From Phallusia mammillata (lineage: Eukaryota; Chordata; Ascidiacea; Phlebobranchia; Ascidiidae): 64,000 bases of DNA. The translations under genes were made by a program, and so were the position numbers. Position 1 is the first letter of the stretch; every line of letters starts with the position of its first letter. Below, in pieces: positions 26,101 to 39,500 of this stretch. Location of the stretch: assembly GCA_003260075.1 (NCBI GenBank), contig QLIY01000028.1, positions 190,937 to 254,936 of the forward strand, read 5' to 3'. Below the pieces are notes generated by a model. That model was given only the letters and a program-made list of their open reading frames with translations. It did not search any database and was not told where the DNA came from.

Positions 26101-29100
26101 ACTTGACTGACTGCTTTGGTGGTCACTGCTTTTCTGTTTATGGTAAATTTCTTATTCCAGAAATGATCACCCAAGACCTCGCATACAAGTTTTGTTGTGA
26201 CAATATTTTACGCTAAAAATATGACACAGACAATAGTTGTCTTAATGAAAATCTACATTCGAACCATCTATGTATTGCAAGACTTGGCCAATTTCTTCTA
26301 CAACCCAATTTGGGCTAAAAATCATTAAACACTTTGCATATATGTGCAACAGATTACAGAAAACAACTCCAAAAGCATGCAGCCATTAAGGTTTGGGGTC
26401 AAAATAAACACAGAGGTCAATTCCATTAGGCAACGAACTGTTAAAATTTCTGCAACTTCTGCAAATAAGCTTGTGTCTTCTGTCTCTGGAGATTAGAGAA
26501 GACGTTAATCTGACAGAGGGCAGAAAGTCAAACATGATTTGTTGCACCAATATCACCTTACCCTAATGTGCATTAATTTATTTGAATTCGCGACTTGGGG
26601 GTGAGTTAACGATGACAAATTGCCTCCTAACCCCCGCCCGGATGTGCGGTGTCTACCCCAATTGCGGCCGGTATATGGTTTGTGTTACGAATTTCAGGAG
26701 AGGTGGGTCCAGGGAAGTATTTAATTTGTTTGCGGTTAGGGGTCCATGTGGAACTAATTGCGCTACGGGGGTCGAGATTAAAGCCCCAATTGGGTGGGTG
26801 AAAACAAACCCACTTCACCCACATTAGCCAGTGTTAAGCTGGTAACGATTTTTTTTGCTGAATTTGATAGTTACTCGCTTTTGGGGCTTTAGTTTTGTAT
26901 GTCTCCCAGTTCATTACGAATTTAAAATCTATCTTGTATCTAGCTTGCCTGAGTTTAGTATTATCATCAGTGAAGTACGTATTAAAAAGCCCTAATACAT
27001 ATTTTTTGTCGTAACATACAGTTTTCTCCACCTATATGAACAGCCACAACGCAGCCTTAGCAAACATATCCGTATCCATTAAACGAAATCCGCTTCGTTG
27101 ACATATCCCCGTCCCATTGTCCGTTGGAACGTAGGTCGCCTCCCATCTGCCCTTGGTTTGCCCAGCGACAGAAATACGACCCTTGTTGTCGCGGTTTCGA
27201 GTACTCTTGAACGTTTAAGCCATTTGCTCTTTACGTCAAACTATCTCTAGTCTCTCGCTTGCAGAATAAACTTGAGGCCACGTGGGCATATCTGCGCCGG
27301 TCGAGGTCAATGGCCTGTCCATTAAGGAAAGCTCAGTGCACAAAAACGCGCTTTGTGGAAGGTGTAATTAAAATTTAATTAAGTAAGCCCTACTGCTTGA
27401 TAAAAGCGGATCGTGCTTTGTGCAACACTACAATTTTGTCATTTATTTTATATTGCAATTTCCGTTGAAAGAAACACTAATCTTTGCATATTTCATCGGC
27501 CTAAAATCCATGTGTTTTATGCTGGATTTGTGACTTTTTTATAGTTTTTAAATATTTGTGTAAATTCTTTATGAATATACGGACAGGAAACTCGTGTAGA
27601 TAAGTGTTTACATTACAAATACATGATAGTAAATACATCCTAGGCTCTTTGCAACAAAGAACGACAAATCCTTGAAATTCCGGCAATAATTTCACAACAA
27701 ATAGTCCGAACAAAGCCAGATAACGCAAGATATTTTTCTATTGTCCGACAAAAGCCTCAAGGGGTCCTCCTGGCTCCACAAGTGGGCACTAGAGTGCTCA
27801 GTGAAGTCGAAAGGCGCACTTGACTGCTTGACGACTGTCTCACTTCGTTGTAAAAACCCTCGCACAGCACAATAGATATATCCGGTGTCTTGGGCTTTCG
27901 TTACTGTAAACTAAATCTCGAGACTGGAGAGCAAAGTTTATGCGACACTTTGCAAAAGAGTTTGCTGATTCTGCTTCTTTTTGCCTTGATTTTTCTGCGT
28001 GTTTTTTGGTGCGTGGAGTTTTGCTTCTACATATGATCAAGCATTTAAATGAGATTTTTGTGTTTCTGTTTGTTGTTTTGATATTCCAAACGTTCATAAT
28101 ACTCTGTATTTTTATTTGCATACTATTCTACAGATAGAAATAAAGTCAATCTATAATGAACATAATATTGGCAATTCACAACAGGTCTACTGAAAGTTGA
28201 TAGGTGTTAGCAACTGGCAGAGTTAAACTCAATTAAAATCGCCTTAAACTCGACTTTGGCCAATTGGAAGCTTGCCAACCGCCTGGCACTAACAACGTAA
28301 CACCAATTGGTAAATGTCAAATGCAACACGGGCGGGAGTAAACCCGATCCAAGGCACGTTTGCCATCAGAATCAATTACCGGCTGAATTTACCTGCGTCC
28401 TTTCATCGCCAGTAACCAATCACTGTGGGAATAGAAGTCACGTGTTTATGTTTCTAACCTTGCCGTGTTTTTATTGCAGGCGAAGAGGGGAAGACGGGAC
28501 GACGGGGGCGCAGAGGTGGGTGTCGGTTTCTACTGTTTTTAATTGCACGCCCCACGCGAATGCTTTGTTGGCCCCCTAAAAATAACACCCCATTTCGAGT
28601 GTGTAAACTACTGAATTACAAGCCCCCGTGCCACCACTTTGCAAACGTCCGGTTCTGGCGTCGTGACTCTGTCGGCAGCTTTGACTCATTTTGCTCTTCC
28701 TCATATTCAATTTCAATGGGGTTTTATTTATTTTTGAAAAAAAAACGTTTTTACTGACTGCTCAACTGTGTTTTAATTCTGTTCTGAGTATCAAAAACTA
28801 ACGCATTGTTGTTTCTTTTTCAGGCAAAATGGTAAGAACAATCGCCGTGGTTTTTCCATTTCCTATGTTTTGGGTGTTGGTAAGATTCGTAGAGTGTTCT
28901 GTGGCACCACCTTATGGCAAATTGTGCGTCGTCAAGTCTCCTTTAACCAATGAAGATGTACAAAGTTTACAAAAACCATCACAAAATTGACCATGCTTTC
29001 CAATCTGTTGATTAAGGCTACTGCTTTAAGTAACTTTGCTTAAATGCAACGCTTTTTAATATTTTTGCGCCAATTAAGGAATCCTTCCTTGCACTTGGCG

Positions 29101-32100
29101 CACTTCGGTGCTACAGCTAATATTTGGCTAAAAAAGTAACTTTGAAGTCGAGCGCTTAAGTTAACCACACTTTTGAGCAATGACCGCTTCTGGTGGCTGA
29201 ACTACAAGCTAACTAAACTTGATTTTTCATTATTTGCCGGAATTACGCAGGGTCGACCCGGCAAAAATGGATTCCCGGTATATAAGCTTGTGCAACCATT
29301 AACATATTATGCATGTCATCTGCTTGTTACATAACAACATATTTGCTGAAACATGCAACTATTTAAAACATGGCTGAAATATGCATTTTATCGCACGTTT
29401 AACAACGTTGAACGCCTTGTAAACTTAAGTAGGTCCATTGGTTTTGCTGTAGTTAAATATGCATGAGGCATTTTTTGCAACATCAAGTAGAAATAATTAC
29501 GCATGACATAACTAACTAATTGACTGAGTTACTACATCTACAAACCATAAGCTTGTAACGCATACTGCATGGCGTAACGAAAATGCCTATCCACTCCTGT
29601 ATAAAAAGAAAAAAAATCAAATTCGGCTACCTTTTTAACTGAATTACTCATCTAAAAGTTTGGCTACATTCCGAATTTAACCATATTACCCACATACATG
29701 GCACAACTAGCACGTTTGTATGGGCATTGACAGTTTAATTGTGGCACATTTCATGTTACACTTTAACCATACATGGCATATGCATGACGTTCGTATGGAA
29801 TCGACATTTTTTCCCAAACTTTTTAAACGAACGTTTTGGGAAGATGGTGTGGCTCGGGCAAGGGCAACTCGGGGTCAAAAACAAATTTAAAACTTCCACG
29901 CCAAGCTCCTATTGGACAGCTTTGTCACGTGACGAGAGAAGCATGCCAGGAAAGGTGACTTTGGTGAGTTAAATTGGTTTTGGGCGGAGGTTTAATATGG
30001 TAAAGGCCAAAAATTCAAAGGGACCGTTTTTTAGCAGCATGTGTGTGAACTTTTGATACCTTACCTAAAATAACATGATTTATTTGATACGAATCAAGCA
30101 TGCTTTAGGGTTAGTACTGATATAATTTTTGGTTACTAAAATAAAAAGTAAAATACTACTTTAAACAATGTAATAGGTTATTATATCTTTTACGTGTTAA
30201 CAGTTATTGCAATCAGAAATAAGCTACACTTTTCAAACTTCAATGACAATTTTTCTCAAGTGTAGTTGTTTGAAGTTATTTTTTTTTTTCAGGGACCTAT
30301 TGGAATTCCTGGTCGAAGAGGATTGCCTGGTTTTCCGGTTTGTATATTTTGGGGATCGAGGGGGTTTTATGGGGTACTTTGGGGTATACGAGCCACCATC
30401 TTTCCGAAACAATCGTTCAAACAACTGTTCTGTCCATATTTGTTTTCTTGTGCAACATTTTGTTTGTCTATTTTTATTAAATCATGTTTGTGTTTTTTAA
30501 ACAGGGTCCGATCGGCATCACTGGAAAATCGGTTAGTTTTTTGTTTTTTCTTTTATTACAACAACTACTAATCAAGCCTTCTAATTAACAACAAATTTTA
30601 CGTGTACAAATATTTGGCAATCGTTTCTATGAAAGCACCAAGCAAACTAACTCATAAAATATACCTAGCGAATAAAGTTTAACATTTTCCGTACATTTTC
30701 AGGGTGAAAGAGGTTTACCAGGTCTGCCAGGATATAAAGGAGAATTGGTAAGAAAATGTTACACAACTGGGTTGTTACATTACGAACGAAATTAATACTT
30801 TTGTTATTTCAGGGGATGCCAGGTCTTCCAGGCTTAGCTGGAGTACAAGTAAGGGTTTAATTCTTATGTTTTTGTCGTTTGGTTATCTTTTGAGTCGTAT
30901 TGTATTAATTTTGATGTAACTTATATTTCAGTATTGGTTTGTACTTTGAAGGTAGATAAAATTTGTTGAAAAACTTTTGCAATCGCAATGCGTACAAACA
31001 TTTCACCAAGGGCCGCCATTTTTTTATGTGTCGTCTCCGTTGTACGTCATGAAATTAACTCGCCAATTTGTTAATTGCCCAGGGAATGCCAGGTCTTGAC
31101 GGCCAAAAAGGCGAGCGCGGTGAGAAAGGACAAAAGGGGGAGATTGGCACCGGTTACACCACGGCTGAAGTAAGTAAAAGCAGCACTACTACAAATGCTA
31201 GTGTTGTATGTGAGGTCACACAAGCACCATTGTTGACGTCATAGAGATGATTTGCGACAGCTGTTGCATCGAATCATCCCCTGTGCTTGGGTGTATATCC
31301 ATAGCTAGTGTGTTTATGTGGTGTTGCTTGGTGGAGTTCTGTTTACATGGTGTTAGAGATTGGTTTATTTTTACTTTAGAAGTTTGTAACTAACGTTATT
31401 TAAAAATCCAGTAATTTAACATTTCAAACCCCAAAAAATAATTGTTAATTTTAAAAATATTAGAAACGGATAGCTTTTTCTGCGCATAAATATACTAAAA
31501 AATCATGAATGTATATATATATTTTAAAAATTTAATGTGTTTTCATCAATATGTAACTAGTTATAATAGACAACAATAATACTGTATAAGGTGCATGCTA
31601 AAATCCCCAATGTGCTAACCCATAAAAACTGGGTCCAGCAGTTGGAATTCACGTTTAAATTTTACCGACACCCCAACTGGGCAGTACGGACCATCACTGT
31701 AGCTTAGAAACATTGTAAGGGGTGTTGTGTGGCATGCTCATTCGTGATTGGCTGAATTGTCAGGTGGCTGCACCAATCGTAGCGCTCGAGAGCGACGCCA
31801 ACGAGCTGCCATTGGACGAGCTTGACATTTTCCGCCAAAAACCCATTCGTCGAAAGGTAGCATGAAAGTCTGTGTCGAAGTATGCGACTAACTATAAAAT
31901 GTTTACAAACTGTCCGGAAATTATCTCCACATCTGCAGTAATACATAAATACCCAGACAAAAGTTTTGACTAAAAACGAAACCGCAATTAAAGCAAGAAA
32001 CAAAGTTAAAGTTTCCTAATCCAGTTTGTTTTGGGCATAACTAACAAATAACAGCAATTTTTTTAAGATTTTTATATTCGAACAATAGGGTTTCTTATGG

Positions 32101-33483
32101 CAATTAAACAGTTTGGAAACATTTCTTTGGCAAGACTAACGGCATGTCTTATTATGTGATCATGTGACTTATAACTAACACACTCTTCTCATTTCATGCC
32201 GCATTTTAATCCAATGTATATTTTTTAGCACGCTATGATCAAAGTTATGCCACCGGTGATCCGCAATCAGGAATCCCAAGATCTGGTAAGTTTAAGATTG
32301 TTTTAGCAATATAACCTATTTTAAAATCTCGTCCTGAAGCTTAAGTGCTTAAAATCACTTGTAAATAAGAAATATTTGACACAAACAAATTAGCTTCGGA
32401 GTTAGTTTGATAAAAAGTGTTCGGATTCGAAGGATTCGGTTTAAACTATTCGGATTGAAAGGATTCGGATCAAACTATTTACATCTAAACGATTCAATAC
32501 AAACCATCGGGAATCGAATAGTTTGGTTCAAACTATTTAGATTCGATTTGTCAAAAATATTTATGAATGATCTTGTTGAAATTTTGTATCTGATATTACA
32601 GTACAGAAGACAGGGATATTTCGGTCAAAAGGGTCACATGGGTGAACGCGGTTACCCAGGACCTCCAGGTCCTCCAGGCCCACCAGGACCAGCTGTAAGT
32701 ATTTGTTAAAATATTGTTCAAAAAAAGCCAACCAACTTATCCTAATTAATCGATTTTACAAGTTGTTATATAAACCCGAATTTAAGCTTTAAAAAATTGT
32801 ATTATAACCAGGTGCCCGGACCAAGAGGACCACCAGGAATTGCAGGAGAAAAAGTAAGTTTTTAAACTAAACTAAAAACAGTCGTGTTTTAAAGCAAGGT
32901 GTTGGATTTTTTGAATAACTTTCAAAATAACTAAATCCAAGTTTAAAAATGTATGTATTTTGTTTTCAGGGAACCAAAGGACAAGCTGGTTCATCGGTAA
33001 GAGTTTGTGGATTATGTTCACACGTTTTCACGCAACTATTGGCAGCATATTTTACACGTAGTCTTGGAATGCGAACAGTTTTGCACTATAGATCTTTATC
33101 TTATAACGATGCTTGGCATAGATGGACCCTTTTCCACCTTTTATCTTTCTGAACAAGGCCAAAAATGTACATTACCAATTACCATGCCGTTTAAGTAAAA
33201 AAATCGTTTCGTAATGTCACAATTTAAAGGTCACGTTGTGAAATCATAAAATATAAAGTTAACTGCGTTAAGAAACCTCAATTAATCCGTTTTTCTTTGA
33301 CCAGTCAAGAATCCAGTTGGGACGTAACAGCAGCCCGTTCGGTACAAACCCGGTACATGAATCCCGTCATAGCGTGTGTTGCGTGTGATTGCGTGTGATT
33401 GCGTGCGTTTGTATTTGCGGAGTTTGAAGTCCCCCGAAATCCACAACCCGCGCGTGTTTTGTGTGACGTAACAATGTCATGGC

Positions 33484-33555
<72 letters not shown>

Positions 33556-36500
33556 TTGGCGCGTTGCACTTGGCGAATGCTACAGGGCGGAATTCCGTAA
33601 AATGGACTACTTTTCCCGAGTTTCCGAAATTCGAATTTCCCGGAATTCCCTCTTCAGTTGAGACAAGTGCAAACCAGTCTTAGTGTTGCTGTGTGTAGAA
33701 ATGAACTAAGTGACATCACGAGTTCGCAATTGCGCATAGTGTATGACGCTCTTGTGACGTCACGGAGCTGTCATTGCCATTTCAGTGCTGTGAAGTTTAG
33801 TTTTGCAGTAGAACCCAGAAAAAAGTGTTCTTTCTCTAAATTTACATAACTAACCCATTGTTTTTCATTTACTTACCACATTTTTGCTTTTCCTTCTTTT
33901 GCATGCGCCCATCAACCCATGCTTGTCTGCATTTTCAACTTGCTTGCGCGTTTCCATTATGACGTCACACTGTAGGGGGTACCAGGCACCCCAGGCGAGT
34001 CACTGCTCTTTCTAAGTCCAGAGGTACGAGATTTGAACCCTAAAAATGTTTTCCATTTCTCACAAACTTAACTTTAAATTTTTACATTTTTTCACTCAAT
34101 AACCTTGCTTAAGCCTTATCAGCAAAATATGGTAACATTTGGACATAAAAGTTTAAGATTTCGATTGTGCTAATACACTATAACGTTACCCATCAGCATG
34201 GCTTGATGTTCTAACGTGTGGTATAATATTTTGTATTTGTTTAGCACTTAAATTGCTTTTACTTTATGTGGTGTGTTGATCCCAACACTTGCTGCTTCTA
34301 GCACTAACGCTTTCTTTCTTTTGTCTTTTTTTCCTTCAGGACATGCAGGAAAGCCTGAAGGTTCGTTCATTTCTTTCTGTTGCTTGACAACTGTGTGGTT
34401 TGTCATTGTACCTAAGCTTAGTTGCATGCGGGCATTAGTTTATTATCGTTTTCTGCAAGTTTCTAAAGCACCTATAAACATCATTCATTCTTTAAACAAA
34501 GTTGTAAAAGAATTTTGATTAGTAAAGGCGATTTTGGGCAATAGAAAATCCAATTTTCCCTTCTCTTTCACAATAACCGTAATACTTTCTCAACAACTTT
34601 AGCGGTATTAAAGTTACTTGCATGAATCAATACGATTTATTTTCTTGCCAAAAACCGAACACATGTTTCGACACAGTAAACATTTTCTACTATTACGCAC
34701 AAACGTATTTTCTTTGTCACTTTCCACTTCAGTCCGTAACAGCAATTGTTTTATCAGGGCTCATTACTTCCTCTGACAGCTCTACCAGGCCCACCAGGAC
34801 CTCCTGGACCAAAAGTATGTCATTACATCATCTAGTAATAAGTTTAGGATTACAAATTTTAATACAGTCATAAAGCCTCATAACAAATCTTTAATGCAAC
34901 AGCATTACCCATTAAAATCAAAACTATTAATATTATTTTTTCGACGTGATCCGACGAATTTAATCAAAATGTTCTGGTTTTTTTTATTAGGGTGACACGG
35001 GTACACCAGGATTAAAGGGTTCCAAGGTACGTTGAAATGAACTTTCAATACCAACCATTGTAATCATTTTTTTTCTTGGACATTCAACAAAAAAACTCAT
35101 TAATCGAAAAAACAACTAAATTAAAAATTTTGTTTTTAAACAGGGTGAAATTGGTTATCATGGAATGGATGGAATGATCGGTGCTCCTGGTCCTCAGGTT
35201 CGTAATTTAAAATAATTGTAAACAAAGTTCTTGTTTGAATTTTTTTTTGTAACACCGGTTTCGTATTTTACAGGGTCTCACTGGAAGCAAGGGTGAACCA
35301 GGATTTGAAGGACCACGTGGCCCAGCAGGAAAAGATGTAAGTTTCAGATTTTCTGTGATAAAATTTAGTGCATCCTATTCTTATAGAAAATGATAACAAT
35401 GTTTTTTTGCAAATATTAACAATGAAATAATGTACACAGGGCTTACCCGGAGTCGATGGAACTAAGGGCGATCAAGGTTTGCCTGGAAAATCAGGAATCC
35501 CCGGGTTAAACGGAACTCCGGGAACTCCTGGAATTAACGGATCGGCAGTGAGTATATTGCTAGATCATACCGCATTAATTCAAGCTGCATAGTAAAAACA
35601 TGATTTATAGTGACATCTAGTTGCTATCATACGATTACTATCCACTCCAGCTTTAATAATAAACAACCATATTTGGCTTTTGTTGTAATCACATATGAAC
35701 CTTCTCAACAGAATTGCAAGTGTACTGCGCCAGTTTCGGCAGCAAACGGAGCCTTATACGTGCGTATAGAATTTGGTCGCATTCGAAACGTTTTTGTTTT
35801 CGCTTGCGGTGCAACGTAGCTTGCTGCTAACCAACGCTTTTGCTTACTTTGTCGTGCTTAACTCTTGCAAAGCGAGTCACAAGTATTGTACTGTCCCAAA
35901 GTCATCGGTTTTGGATGCATGATGATCTTGCTTTTAAATAGATGTCCGTCCCATAAACGAAACTGGAATCCAGTTTCAAAGTTTAAAAAGGGCCTTTTTT
36001 ACCATAGAACATTTTGTTTTAATTGAAAAAATCTTTAACCCAAACTACATCTAACACTAACAGCTTTTTAAGTTCAAATAATCTCTGGAGCTAAGCATTG
36101 CATAATATCGCAAAGGTGTAACAACTTGTCAAAGTGTAACTTACGTAAAGTTTAAATCTTTAAAAATCCTAAGTTTAGTTCAAAAAAATTCAAACGTGTT
36201 TAGTGCTCAATTGCATGTACATGTTTAATGTACTTTATTACAAAAAAACGCTCATCTAGCTCATCATACTTTGCTTTTGCATTTTCTTTATCTACCAACA
36301 CACTTTACATTCATAAGAGATGCTTGCTTTGGCCGTGACTTTTGTATTGTCATTAGCTTGTAGCTGTTGTGGCATTTTGCATTCTTTCACTGTCCGTAGC
36401 ATTCCTAGTGGGTTGACCTCATAAATGTCTTTGCTAAACCGTTTCCTGTGAATATTTTAGATACCTGGACCAAGAGGGCCACCGGGACCAGCTGGACCCA

Positions 36501-39500
36501 TGGGACCACGCGGTATCGCCGGCAGTGACGTAAGTTCGAGATTGTGACGTAGAAATGATGTCATGCTCACTTTTAACCACTTTGTTCTTCTCAGGGTTTA
36601 CCAGGCAACGATGGAGTCGGCGAAAAGGGCGAACGAGGCTCAATGGGACTCCCAGTAAGTTTATGTTTTTTGTTTATAACTTTGCTTTTAAAGCTTGCTT
36701 TGTGATGCATCATGAATGCAAATCAAAGCGATGATGTGATTCTAAAAATGTTGACAATCATTTTGTCATTTAAACAGTATATTGGCACATTTTTTAATAT
36801 CCAGTCTTTGAAAGATCCCATTGACAATAACATTTAACATGCAATTTTGTGATTTTGGCCACTTTGCTTTTTTGTTATCAATTTACAAACATTTGAAGTT
36901 TGTAAATTCGCTTTGCCACCAAAATCAACCCTTTGTTGGCTGCTTTTACTTGCTTTTAACAAATCTTGCAATAACCAACAGGGTTCCCCTGGTCTAGATG
37001 GGTTTCCGGGTGACCCGGGTCTAGATGGATTACCCGGTGATAAGGTAGTTACCCAGTGTTGGGTGAAGGGTGATTTGGGGGGTTTCCTGGGTGATACGGC
37101 TGGGTGATTCTTTGCGAATATGGTGGTGTTTTATTTTATCGTTCATAAACAGGTGGTGTTTTGCATGAAAAATTTGATAGACTATATTTTTTGATTTTTT
37201 ACGAAAAGGCAAAAATGATGTGTGGAGGTGTTTATTCAGTTAACGGTGGCGTCGAATGTTCACATTATTGTTTTCTAATTTACCGCAAAAGATGTGCTGT
37301 AAAATATTTGAATGTATAATGCACAGGGTTGTCTTGGTGATATTCTATTTTATGCGAAATTGTTGGCACAGCTATTCCGTCTAAAAATTTCTCACAACCG
37401 TTATATTGTTTACAGGGTGCAATGGGGAATATTGGACCAGCGGTACGGATTTTTTAAAGATTTGTTTAATATAAACCCTAAAGTTTGTTAATCAATTTTC
37501 CTACAAAGTAAAATTTTACGGCTTTTTGCAGCAGCAATATTATTCTGATTTTAGACTACGAAATTTGCCACAACAATTCCAAGCTAACCCAAGGTTATTA
37601 TGTTACAGGGCTTACCAGGAAGTTACGGCCTAAAGGGTGAAATGGGAAGACCAGGACCAATGGTAAGATCTATTGCAAAGTGGCATGTTTCAACCTAGTT
37701 TTGTAACAAATCATGAACAGTGTCTATAGAAATTGATTGAACATTTCTTATCACGTCCACTTTGCACAGTTTTGCGTTTTTTATCTGTAATCATGTAATT
37801 TGAACTTTTATCTAATTGTTTGTTTCTTATTGCACCAACAGGGCGCTATCGGACCAGTTGGACCAAAGGTGAGCAAAGTGATTTATTTTTTACTTTGAAA
37901 TATTGAAATGTAGTAAAGCCATCCACTTATAAATAAACCATGTTAAAATTATTACAAAACAACTTCAATTTAGGTTTTTCAAGAGTATTTTTAATAGGTT
38001 CCGTTTTTAATTGATTTGTTTTTTGTGATTACAGGGTGACGAAGGTCCCAGAGGATTACAAGTAAGTTTCATAGAAATCATATTTTTTTGAAATTAAAAA
38101 AAAAATTCATAAAAGCTTGATAACAAATTGATTTATTAATATCTCTTAAATCTGTTTACTAAAATACTTTTATTTATTTCAGGGCCCGGCTGGAAAGGTA
38201 AATCAACAACTGAAATTATAAAAATAAACTGCATTTTTTGTTTTAATATGTAATTTCTACATACTTAACTATAAATACAAACGCATTTTACCTTATTTTA
38301 ATGAACTCACTGTTTTTCTAATAATTTCTACTAATATATAAAGTAGTCATGCAAACTATTTTTACTGCTATCACTGCATAAATGTAAATTTATGCTTTTC
38401 AATAAAATACTAGCTTTTTCAAATAACACAAACACACTGCACATACAAATCACCACCACCAGTGCCCGGACACACCCACCACACACCCCTTTTATTGCGG
38501 TGCTGACTAGAGGCTGGGCATTAAGATCACGTGTGCAATTATCACTGAAAAGTGTGCAGCTTGCATGTGCACAGAAGCATGGTTCACATACACTTGTTAA
38601 GTTTAACTAACAGTTACGATTAAGCTATACAGAAACAAAAACGCCGCAAAAACTGTCAAACTATCGCAAAAAAGCGAACATTTCTTGTAAACGTTTAACC
38701 GAGTTTGAATCAAATTTATTTTGTCTTGCCGTTTACGGCTCTTTTGTTGCTGCTTCTGGCCCCTTTAAAAGTTGACCAAACCTCAAAGCACTGCGAATGT
38801 GCTGGATAATACCTGTAGTCTTTACAGACTTTTATTTGCATGACATCATCGAAAACCGAAACGCAAAATGTGATGTCACACGTTCTGCGGATCGGTTTCT
38901 AGTTTATTTGTATTTTTGTTTGTGACGTCATATTGCTAACAACAATTTACTAACTGGCGCGCTACGCTTTTCTCGTGACGTCATTGCAGAACGGTAAGAG
39001 GGGACGACGTGGAAAATCCGGCCGAAAAGGAGTAAAAGGTGACGAAGGAGCCCCCGGCATCGACGCCCCTTGTCCTCTGGTGAGTATGACGTCACCAGCG
39101 ATGACGTCATAACGAGCGTGATTGTAAAAAGATTACTAAACCTGCGTCGAGTGTGTGTTGTGTCATAACCCTCTGCAATGTGGAATCGCGAACCGCGATT
39201 GTGTGCTTGTGACGTGGACTTGATGACGTGTCTGCTGCGTCATTTCCGAAACAGTTTCCGGTCTATTGTGACTTTTTTCTGCCGCAACGTTTGCTGAGGA
39301 AAGTAGCGATTTTCGCACTTGTCCTTTAAACTTGACGTCACGAAACAATGACGTAAGCGCGTCACGTGATGCATGTGGTCGGTCAGGTGTGTCATCGTCG
39401 CTCATGCGTGACTGCGGTGTCTCCGTTGCATCCGTGTGTCGAGGTTTTCTCACCCCAGGGGAATCACCACACTTCCATTCATACAGACGAAAAATTTCTC

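Larger units (their letters stand above)
11873..28479 (+). other. Collagen intron 2, 16.6 kb
   Basis: The Gly codon split across its ends (G at 11872, GC at 28480) restores a perfect Gly-X-Y frame. I found no convincing nested gene on either strand: open frames are under 130 codons and lack splice support. It contains a C-interrupted duplication (13325-13568), a 70-C run (23035-23104), several CACGTGAC palindromes and a Grainyhead-like palindrome. Because the long C run may stand for unknown sequence, an exon hidden there cannot be excluded. Confidence 0.7.
14881..29933. promoter_or_regulatory. Dispersed CACGTGAC palindromes in collagen introns
   Basis: ATCACGTGAC at 14881 and 17327 and the full palindrome GTCACGTGAC at 17293, 25929 and 29924. 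The core is an E-box, and the ten-base palindrome is the form preferred by MITF/TFE and USF factors. Recurrence within one gene's introns suggests, but does not show, enhancer function. Confidence 0.3.

Noticed and set aside
29870-29960. Extra collagen exon ending RSMPGK before GTGACT
   Set aside because: No acceptor in phase and no Gly triplets; the exons at 29251 and 30293 already join in register.
33399-33683. Proline-rich protein over the 71-C run
   Set aside because: Same reason; the run lies inside a collagen intron and is probably filler.
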